Assembly (NCBI GenBank): GCA_965601955.1 | Contig: OZ271855.1 | Location: forward strand, 2,542,001 to 2,606,000 | From: RHLJ01 sp965601955 | Lineage (GTDB): Bacteria; Bacteroidota; Rhodothermia; Balneolales; Balneolaceae | Length of the DNA stretch: 64,000 bases | Direction: 5' to 3' | Notes under the pieces: generated by a model | The model's database searches: none | Seen by the model: only the letters and a program-made list of their open reading frames with translations | Told to the model about the DNA's origin: nothing | Translations under genes and position numbers: made by a program | Shown here: positions 57,743 through 64,000 of the stretch, one piece after another | Numbering within the stretch: the first letter of the stretch is position 1 | How the letters are laid out: the number at the start of each line of letters is the position of its first letter

Positions 57743-58472
57743 TTGTTCTCATCAAGGAATTAATTTCATGAGGTGTAAACGCATCATCAGAGGAATACAA
57801 ACCAATAGCGGTGCGTTCCAATGCCGATAGATAGGCACGAGAATCTAGGGCTAATCCTAAATCATGTGCAATAGAACGGATATAAGTCCCTTTGCTACAC
57901 GTAACCTTCAACTTTAGTTTTGGAGCTTCAAAGCTTAGAATCTCGGCTTTGTGAATAGTAACCGGCCTGGCTTCTAATTCAATCTCTTTACCCCTCCTGG
58001 CAAGTTCATATAACTTCTTGCCATCTCGCTTTAATGCTGAGTACATAGGTGGCACCTGTTGAATCTCTCCGCTAAATTTTTCTTTTAATGCTGACTCAAT
58101 GTCTTCTATAGTAATATGATCATAAGAAGCTTCTTCATTCACCTCAGACTCACCATCATAGCTTGGAGTTGATCCGCCAAAAGTGATCTCCCCAATATAA
58201 GTTTTAGGCATCTCCTGGATTTGAGAGATGGATTTAGTTGCCCTGCCCGTACATAGGATCAACAGTCCGGTTGCCGCAGGATCCAGGGTTCCGGCATGCC
58301 CTACTTTTTTAGTATTCAGCCTCCCTCGTGTGTATTTGACCGCATCAAAGCTTGTCCAATCTTTCTCTTTATAAACAAGTACAATGGCCCCAGAACTGAA
58401 ATCGAAATCCGGTGATGGAGGGTTTTTCTTAGAAAAAACAGGGATTGATTCAATAGGAAGTGGCTTCGCCAT
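57735..58472 (-). CDS. truB: tRNA pseudouridine-55 synthase
   Basis: A 245-residue enzyme that isomerises U55 in the tRNA T-arm. VGHAGTLDPAATGLLILCTG contains the catalytic Asp. Other landmarks are KTYIGEITFGGSTPSYD, QVPPMYSALKRDGKKLYELAR and CSKGTYIRSIAHDLG. The C-terminal PUA domain is missing, as in short TruB forms of Bacteroidota. Start and stop overlap ribF (8 bp) and rbfA (1 bp). Confidence 0.97.
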   Translation of the reverse strand: MAKPLPIESIPVFSKKNPPSPDFDFSSGAIVLVYKEKDWTSFDAVKYTRGRLNTKKVGHAGTLDPAATGLLILCTGRATKSISQIQEMPKTYIGEITFGGSTPSYDGESEVNEEASYDHITIEDIESALKEKFSGEIQQVPPMYSALKRDGKKLYELARRGKEIELEARPVTIHKAEILSFEAPKLKLKVTCSKGTYIRSIAHDLGLALDSRAYLSALERTAIGLYSSDDAFTPHEINSLMRTNG

Positions 58473-58846
58473 TATTCCTCAGAATCTTCGGTTGGAGCTT
58501 TTGGTTGGCTATCTACTTTCTTAAACAGTTCTTCCATTTTGCTAACATATTCGGAAGTGTCATCCGCATAGAAGTGAAGTTCAGGTATTTTCCTTACCTG
58601 GTTTCGTATTTTACCTGCCAGTTTATGACGGATAGCGGAAACCTGTTCATCAATGAACTCATATACCACCTGGTCATCCCTTCCAGGAGCAAATACGCTT
58701 AAATACACTTTAGCGATAGAAAGATCTGGTGTAACCCGCACATTTGTAACAGTTACAAATGTTCCTTCAGGTTGAAATTCTCTCTGGATGATTTCACCAA
58801 TGTCTTTTTTAAGTAATGCGCCTAATCGCTCTACTCTAAAGCTCAT
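58472..58846 (-). CDS. rbfA: Ribosome-binding factor A
   Basis: A 124-residue KH-like protein that helps 16S rRNA 5' processing and 30S maturation. It begins RVERLGALLKKDIGEIIQRE, then FVTVTNVRVTPDLSIAKVYL, and ends with RKIPELHFYADDTSE, all typical. It sits between infB and truB, overlapping truB by one base. Confidence 0.96.
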   Translation of the reverse strand: MSFRVERLGALLKKDIGEIIQREFQPEGTFVTVTNVRVTPDLSIAKVYLSVFAPGRDDQVVYEFIDEQVSAIRHKLAGKIRNQVRKIPELHFYADDTSEYVSKMEELFKKVDSQPKAPTEDSEE

Positions 58847-58866
58847 GATGGAAAATTAAAAGTGTT

Positions 58867-61650
58867 CTAGTTTATGTCTTCGAGAGTACGCTTCTCTTCG
58901 GTGATCTTGTAGCTCTCGAAGGAATCTCCAACTTTGATGTCGTTGTAATTCTGTATGGAAATACCACACTCGTATCCGGAAGTAACTTCTTTCACATCGT
59001 CTTTGAAGCGCTTTAGTGCTCCGATTGCACCGTCATAGATTACAACCCCTTCGCGAATAATTCGGATCGGGTTATTTCTATCGATTTTACCTTCAGAAAC
59101 ATAGCAACCGGCAATAGTACCAACTTTGGACACTTTGAAGATTTCCCGAACATCCACAATACCCATCAACTGTTCTTTCAACTCAGGTGAAAGGAGGCCT
59201 TCAAGAGCATCTTTTACTTCATCAACCGCGTCGTAGATAACGCTGAATAATCGGATATCGATTTCTTCTGTTTCGGCTAGTTTTCTTGCCTGCGCAGTTG
59301 GACGTACCTGGAAACCAATAATAATTGCATCAGAAGCAGAAGCTAAAAGTACATCAGATTCAGAAATTGCACCTGCGCCAGTATGGATAATGTTTACCGC
59401 TACTTCATCGGTGCTGATTTTCTGAAGAGAACCAGAAAGTGCCTCGATAGAACCATCCACATCTGCTTTAATGATGATGTTAAGTTCTGAAACCTCGCCA
59501 AGTGCAAGTCTTCTTGAAAGATCATCAAGCGTCATGTGCTTGGTTTTTCTAAGAGCTTGTTCTCTACGGATTTGCTGACGTTGATTAGCTACTTCTTTTG
59601 CTGTTTTCTCATCAATAGCTACAACTACTTTATCCCCGGCCTGCGGCATTTCATCGAAACCGGTAAGCTGTACCGGGGTAGCTGGACCCGCATTTTTGAT
59701 TCGTTTACCGAGGTCATTCTCCATCGCACGAACACGTCCAAAACATGGGCCTGCAACAAAAGCATCTCCCACATTAAGCGTACCATTCTGAATCAGGATG
59801 TTGGCAACAATACCTTTTCCTTTATCAAGACGTGCTTCCAGTACCACACCATCCGCTCGACGATCAGGATTAGCTCTGAGATCGAGAAGTTCTGCTTCAA
59901 TCAATACTTTTTCCAGGAGGTCATCGATGCCCATACCAGTTTTAGCAGAAACGAGCGCAAACTGAGTAGTACCTCCCCACTCTTCCACAATCACATCGTG
60001 ATCAGAAAGCTGTTGTTTAATTTTATCCGGGGTAGCACCTTCCTTATCCATCTTGTTGATGGCTACCACTATAGGTACTCCTGCTGCTTTGGCGTGATTT
60101 ATCGCTTCAATGGTTTGAGGCATTACAGAATCGTCTGCAGCAACAACCAGGATTACAATATCGGTAGCCTGGGCTCCACGAGAACGCATCGCAGTGAAGG
60201 CTTCGTGACCCGGAGTATCCAGGAATGTGATTGTCTTGCTGTCATGAACTACTTCATAGGCACCAACGTGCTGGGTAATACCCCCTGCTTCTCCTTCAGC
60301 TACTCTTGCTTCACGGATATAATCAAGAAGGGATGTTTTACCGTGATCAACGTGTCCCATTACTGTAATGATTGGAGCACGAGGTTTAAGATCTTCTTCA
60401 GAATCTTCTTCGACAACTAGTTCTTCTACAAGTTCTTCAGCATCAATGAATTTCACTTCCTTTCCAAACTCGCTGGCTACTAATTCAATGGTACCTGCAT
60501 CAAGGCGTTGGTTGATGGTAATCATCAGGCCAATACTCATACAGGCAGAAATAATATCGTTTACCCCTACTTCAAGTTCTTCTGCAAGGTCATTCGCAGT
60601 AATAAACTCGGTTACTTCAATAGAACCGGAGTCCATCTCCTGCATTTCTTGCTGAAGCAACTGCTCTTCTTCACGCTCTTCTTTTCGTTGACGTCTGCGC
60701 TTGCCTCGTTTACTACCTACGGTGCTATTACCCTGCATTTTTTTGAGGGTTTCGCGCATCATACGATCAACATCTACCTCATCAACTTCAGCCTTAGGTT
60801 TAGCTTTTGGCTTTTCTTTTTTGTTGGCGGGCTTCTTTTTCTGATCCTTTTGATTAGAAGGAGTAGTTTGCTTTTTCTTATCTCCCTGTTCATCAAAACC
60901 AGGTTGATCTTTTTTACGCTTTCTCTTCTTTCTAACTTTCGACCCGGAAGTTAGATCGTTTGTGAAAGCAGTTTTACCAAGTACTTTTGTTCCTTTTAGC
61001 TGCTCGGCTCTACCTCTGATAGTAGCGTCTTCGACCACATCTTCTTCCGGATCATCAACCTCAGGCTCTGCCTCTTCTTCTTCGAGCTCTTCTTCCTCAG
61101 CGACCTCTTCTTCTGCTGTAATCTCCTCTTCTTCTACTACCTCTTCCTCGGCAACTACTTCTTCCACTTCTGGTTCAGCTTCAGCCTCTGGCTCTGATTC
61201 AATTACTGGTTCAGGTTCTGATTCTGGCTCAAGTTCTACTTCAGGTTCTTCTACCTGATCAACAACCGGTTCTTCATCAGAAATAGGTTCCAATCCTCCA
61301 ATCAGATCATCTTCAACACTATCTGTAGCTCCTCCACCCAATGCATCCATCGGTTCAAGAGCGTCCATGGGTTCCAACAGGTTATCGAGAGTAATACTCT
61401 CATTGCGCTGGTTCATCATATGACTGCGACGGCTTTCGTATTCCTCTTTAGCCCTCTCATGGTCCTGGCTTTTGGCCCTGTCTTCTCCATATACCCCATC
61501 CAGCATGTCGTACATTTCGGGGGTAATTTTAAAGTTTGGCCGATTGGCTGCAGTAAACCCGTTATCTGCCAGAGTGTCTACAATAGATTGTGTTGACACA
61601 TTGAACTCTGAGGCAACTTTAAATAAAGGTTTCGGTCTACTAATGGGCAT
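58867..61650 (-). CDS. infB: Translation initiation factor IF-2
   Basis: A 927-residue GTPase that brings initiator tRNA to the 30S subunit. The N-terminal IF2_N unit (about 1-55) is followed by a very acidic low-complexity region (about 105-210, runs of Glu and Val/Pro) and then a Lys-rich linker (about 235-300). The G domain begins near 430 with ITVMGHVDHGKTSLLDYIR (P-loop), DTPGHEAFTAMRSRGA (G3) and VVAINKMDKEGATPD (G4). Domains II to IV complete the C-terminus. Length is normal for Bacteroidota IF-2. Confidence 0.98.
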   Translation of the reverse strand: MPISRPKPLFKVASEFNVSTQSIVDTLADNGFTAANRPNFKITPEMYDMLDGVYGEDRAKSQDHERAKEEYESRRSHMMNQRNESITLDNLLEPMDALEPMDALGGGATDSVEDDLIGGLEPISDEEPVVDQVEEPEVELEPESEPEPVIESEPEAEAEPEVEEVVAEEEVVEEEEITAEEEVAEEEELEEEEAEPEVDDPEEDVVEDATIRGRAEQLKGTKVLGKTAFTNDLTSGSKVRKKRKRKKDQPGFDEQGDKKKQTTPSNQKDQKKKPANKKEKPKAKPKAEVDEVDVDRMMRETLKKMQGNSTVGSKRGKRRRQRKEEREEEQLLQQEMQEMDSGSIEVTEFITANDLAEELEVGVNDIISACMSIGLMITINQRLDAGTIELVASEFGKEVKFIDAEELVEELVVEEDSEEDLKPRAPIITVMGHVDHGKTSLLDYIREARVAEGEAGGITQHVGAYEVVHDSKTITFLDTPGHEAFTAMRSRGAQATDIVILVVAADDSVMPQTIEAINHAKAAGVPIVVAINKMDKEGATPDKIKQQLSDHDVIVEEWGGTTQFALVSAKTGMGIDDLLEKVLIEAELLDLRANPDRRADGVVLEARLDKGKGIVANILIQNGTLNVGDAFVAGPCFGRVRAMENDLGKRIKNAGPATPVQLTGFDEMPQAGDKVVVAIDEKTAKEVANQRQQIRREQALRKTKHMTLDDLSRRLALGEVSELNIIIKADVDGSIEALSGSLQKISTDEVAVNIIHTGAGAISESDVLLASASDAIIIGFQVRPTAQARKLAETEEIDIRLFSVIYDAVDEVKDALEGLLSPELKEQLMGIVDVREIFKVSKVGTIAGCYVSEGKIDRNNPIRIIREGVVIYDGAIGALKRFKDDVKEVTSGYECGISIQNYNDIKVGDSFESYKITEEKRTLEDIN

Positions 61651-61704
61651 ATTTGATTATTGGATTACGCTCTAAAACTAAAGAATTTTGCTTGTAATTG
61701 CTTA

Positions 61705-62961
61705 TTAGCCTTCCTCGTCAAATTCGTAGGCAATTACATTTATAATCTTGCTGGCAAGCTCTAAGTCGATCTCGCCGTTGGTTCTACTTACAATTTCGTC
61801 TGCTGAGAGTTCGAGTACTGATCGTGCAGTATCACATCCGATGTCATGTAAGCGTTGGATATTCTCTGCACCAAAATCTTCCTCAAATTCAGCCAGATCA
61901 ATATCATCCTCTTCTTCCACTTCACGATATACATCGATTTCAGACTCAGCGAGCCGGGAAGCTAACCGGATATTAACACCACCTTTACCAATAGCTTTTG
62001 ATACTTCGTCAGCAGGTACCAGTACATTGGCTTTGCTTCCATCTTCGCTTAGCTCAACTTTCATTACTTCAGCGGGTTGAAGAGCTCGTTTAATGAACTC
62101 GATCTTATCTTCTGTGTAGTTGATCACATCGATATTCTCATTTTGAAGCTCACGTACAATCGCGTGGATACGAATACCTTTCATCCCAACACAAGCACCA
62201 ACCGGATCAACACGCTCATCATGGGAAAGAACCGCTACTTTAGAACGGTCTCCCGGGGCACGTGCAATTTTTACCAGTTCAATGATGCCATCGAATACTT
62301 CGGGAATTTCATTCTCAAATAACCGTTCAAGGAATAACTCCGAAGTTCTGGAAATAATAACCGTTGGATTTCCATTTTTCATATGAACACCAATAACTAC
62401 CGCACGAATTGTATCTCCCTTTCGGTAGCGGTCTTTATAGATTTGCTCATTTTTTGGAAGAAGTAACTCAACACCGTTATGGTTTACCAGAATGTCTTTA
62501 TTGTGACGCACCTGGTATACATCACCGAGAATGATCTCTCCTACACGGTCGCTGTAATCTTCATAGATGTTATCCTTTTCAATCTCTCGAATACGCTGTG
62601 CCAGTTGCTGGCGCGCCATCATAACTGCCCTGCGGCCAAAGTCGAGGATTTGAACTTCCTGGGCTAATTCATCATAGAGCTCAATATCCGGGTCAATTTT
62701 CTGAGCGTTTTCAAGAGTAATTTCTGCAACAGGGTCAGAAAGCTCTTCTTTAGGCACCACTTCCTGTACGTGAAGAATTTGTATCTCACCCCTGTCTGCA
62801 TTTAAGATTACCTCAAACGCATCGTCTGTCTCGTATTTCTTCCGAATCATAGTCCGGAATACATCTTCCAGAATGGATAACAGTAAATCCCGGTCAATGC
62901 CTTTTTCTTTTGCAATCTCGGCAAAGGAGGAGATAATTTGTTTTGATAATTCGTTTTGCAT
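61705..62961 (-). CDS. nusA: Transcription termination/antitermination factor NusA
   Basis: A 418-residue protein. The N-terminal RNA polymerase-binding domain (1-130) is followed by S1 (about 135-200, GEIILGDVYQVRHNKDILVN) and KH1 and KH2 (GACVGMKGIRIHAIVRELQNENIDVI in parts; VSKAIGKGGVNIRLASRL). A short acidic C-terminal helix-hairpin region follows. It modulates pausing and termination. It may act on the hairpin in the leader of its own operon (63449-63481). Confidence 0.97.
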   Translation of the reverse strand: MQNELSKQIISSFAEIAKEKGIDRDLLLSILEDVFRTMIRKKYETDDAFEVILNADRGEIQILHVQEVVPKEELSDPVAEITLENAQKIDPDIELYDELAQEVQILDFGRRAVMMARQQLAQRIREIEKDNIYEDYSDRVGEIILGDVYQVRHNKDILVNHNGVELLLPKNEQIYKDRYRKGDTIRAVVIGVHMKNGNPTVIISRTSELFLERLFENEIPEVFDGIIELVKIARAPGDRSKVAVLSHDERVDPVGACVGMKGIRIHAIVRELQNENIDVINYTEDKIEFIKRALQPAEVMKVELSEDGSKANVLVPADEVSKAIGKGGVNIRLASRLAESEIDVYREVEEEDDIDLAEFEEDFGAENIQRLHDIGCDTARSVLELSADEIVSRTNGEIDLELASKIINVIAYEFDEEG

Positions 62962-62970
62962 TAGGTATGC

Positions 62971-63432
62971 CTATTTAATTACTGGGATGATTTTTGCTTC
63001 AATAATGGATTCAAAAGAAACTGCAGTTTCTTTACCTCCTGATGAAAGAACTACCTGATCTTCATTCACAGATGAAATAACTCCTTCGATCTTTTCCACT
63101 TCCTGGCTTTCGTTCCTGAATCTCACTTTTAACGTGCGATCTATATTTTTTTTGTACTGGCGCCGATCGGTTAAAGGTCGGCTTAATCCTGGCGAAGAAA
63201 CATTAAGTCTGTACTTATCTCCGAGTAACTCATGTGCATCAACCAAAAAACCCAGTTCACGGCTGATTTCAGCACACTCATCGATGTTGACTGCTTTATC
63301 CTCACCATCAAGATATACCCATACCTCAGTACCGCTTCCGGTCTTCAGCTCTACGTCAACAAGAAACAACTCTTTCTCCTCTGCCAGAGGAGCAGCTAAT
63401 TCCCTAATTGTTTCGGTTACATCTGGTGTCAT
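62971..63432 (-). CDS. rimP: Ribosome maturation factor RimP
   Basis: A 153-residue protein needed for 30S assembly. It shows ELFLVDVELKTGSGTEVWVYLDGE, DECAEISRELGFLVDAHE and YRLNVSSPGLSRPL (the RimP signature S-P-G-x-x-R-P-L), then the C-terminal SH3-like barrel. It is the first gene of the rimP-nusA-infB-rbfA-truB-ribF run. A terminator-like hairpin lies 17 bp upstream. Confidence 0.97.
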   Translation of the reverse strand: MTPDVTETIRELAAPLAEEKELFLVDVELKTGSGTEVWVYLDGEDKAVNIDECAEISRELGFLVDAHELLGDKYRLNVSSPGLSRPLTDRRQYKKNIDRTLKVRFRNESQEVEKIEGVISSVNEDQVVLSSGGKETAVSFESIIEAKIIPVIK

Positions 63433-63790
63433 ATCTCGATTTTAAAAACAAAAAAAAGTGAGTGCCTTCCCGACGCTCACTGAGACCCAAAGGTAGGTGT
63501 ATTTCCCTAAAATTTCAATGAATTTGAAAGGATTTGTTTTGAGTGATTGTCAAGCTATTCTTAGTCATCCCGGGTGTAGACCCGAGATTTGTGAAGTGTG
63601 GTTCGGTGATCTAGTTATTTATAGATCAATGTTTAGTTTCTTTACAGATTCCGCAACCTGTGCTGTACTTGATTCAGTATCAAGTGCGGGATGACTAATT
63701 AGGTAGGCGCCGAGGCATCAAAAAATCTTTTTCAACACTTTTGGTTCTCATTTTATATCATCCGGCAACTTTACAATAGACTAACTAACT
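63433..63790. repeat. 358-bp gene-free interval with a family B repeat at 63563-63696
   Basis: The interval separates the divergent rimP and 63791 genes. It holds the rimP leader hairpin (63449-63481). It also holds a family B element that starts AGTCATCCCGGGTGTAGACCC and ends AAGTGCGGGATGACT. I see no coding sequence. The promoters of both operons must lie here. Confidence 0.65.
63449..63481 (-). terminator. Leader terminator (attenuator) upstream of rimP
   Basis: On the minus strand AGTGAGCG (63474-63481) pairs with CACTCACT (63457-63464), including one G-U pair, around a 9-nt loop. It is followed by a run of eight T (63450-63457). It lies between the presumed promoter and the rimP start, with no other minus-strand gene upstream in the window. 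It should therefore attenuate the operon's own transcription. Confidence 0.78.
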
Positions 63791-64000
63791 ATGCGCTTGA
63801 CCAACTTGCTTCTTCCTACTCTTCTTTTTTCTGTGCTCTTCACTACTTTTTCTACAGCACAGGTTGTCCCTCCCTCTTCTGTGGAGCATATGGAAAATTC
63901 CATAGAGCAACGGGCTGAATTGAGAGCGAGTTCTGTTTTTAATGATTATCCCATGAGAAGTGTGGGCCCTGTTGTGATGAGCGGGAGGATCACTGATATC
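63791..64000 (+). CDS. Secreted BNR/VPS10-like beta-propeller protein, 3' truncated
   Basis: Seventy codons are visible from ATG 63791. They comprise a signal peptide (NLLLPTLLFSVLFTTFSTAQ) followed by a polar linker, then FNDYPMRSVGPVVMSGRITDI at the window edge. The last stretch matches the start of large secreted WD40/BNR-repeat proteins of Bacteroidota and Rhodothermota (often called VPS10 domain or glycosyl hydrolase-like), where FRxxGPxxxSGRI opens the first propeller blade. The remainder lies outside the window. Confidence 0.75.
   Translation, partial: MRLTNLLLPTLLFSVLFTTFSTAQVVPPSSVEHMENSIEQRAELRASSVFNDYPMRSVGPVVMSGRITDI

Noticed and set aside
59536..60420. A 294-codon plus-strand open frame
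   Set aside because: It lies wholly antisense to infB, whose GTPase motifs are unmistakable, and its product has no domain character.
60962..61258. A serine-rich plus-strand open frame
   Set aside because: It is the antisense reading of the Glu-rich low-complexity region of IF-2; the Ser repeats simply mirror GAA/GAG codons.

Overview
The window looks like chromosome of a Bacteroidota-type bacterium, most likely of the Balneolota/Rhodothermota group. Three things suggest this. Two secreted proteins (33524-36022 and 43935-44963) end in type IX secretion sorting domains of the NYPNPFNP kind. Two promoters carry a Bacteroidota-type TAnnTTTG -7 box. Base composition is moderately AT-rich. The lineage is inferred from these signals, not from a database search. 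I found no rRNA, tRNA, CRISPR array, transposase or phage gene.

Layout. 1-3450: a truncated beta-helix protein, a Gfo/Idh/MocA oxidoreductase and a small membrane protein. 3514-5025: a subtilisin without a signal peptide, with a hairpin over its start codon, followed by a free-standing I9-propeptide-like protein. 5037-9992: a methionine module (metF and a metH split into two genes) behind an S-box (SAM-I) riboswitch on the minus strand. 10075-14249: a TPR hybrid histidine kinase and an Omp85-type outer membrane protein. 14336-18857: arginine decarboxylase, a deoxyhypusine-synthase-like enzyme and a fused 2-oxoacid dehydrogenase E1. 18890-20314: two AT-rich unknown membrane proteins. 20762-22795: an amino-acid permease fused to an RCK/TrkA domain, bracketed by 72-bp direct repeats. 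22936-27523: an S9 peptidase, a membrane-anchored Nudix-like protein and a small membrane-anchored protein. 27603-32340: pyruvate formate-lyase, its activase and an oxalate/formate-type carrier. 32494-36022: a SatD-like gene behind nested inverted repeats, a small membrane protein and a secreted alpha-amylase, with overlapping ends. 36171-40008: a conserved-looking unknown 597-residue protein, a sigma factor with a very short anti-sigma-like partner, and holA. 40148-46998: a lipoprotein, an ArsR/SRPBCC operon with visible operators, an MFS transporter, a TIGR03643-like protein, a T9SS cargo protein, and a membrane protein paired with an EEP-fold enzyme. 47225-63432, mostly minus strand: asnS, an M16 protease, pnp and rpsO, then ribF-truB-rbfA-infB-nusA-rimP.

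The classical rimP-nusA-infB-rbfA-truB-ribF-rpsO-pnp superoperon is split between ribF and rpsO by a block of about 4 kb (52761-56806). The block holds a short gene tail, a class D beta-lactamase-like lipoprotein, and a Fur-controlled group: a four-cysteine DsrE-like protein, a flavoprotein with a cysteine-rich tail and an ACR3-like carrier. That group is my best candidate for an undescribed system, plausibly for metal, metalloid or reactive-sulfur handling. A strong terminator-like hairpin in the rimP leader suggests attenuation of the translation operon.

Several families of palindromic intergenic repeats fill most gaps between operons (near 6.1, 16.8, 20.5, 22.9, 42.1, 47.1 and 63.6 kb).
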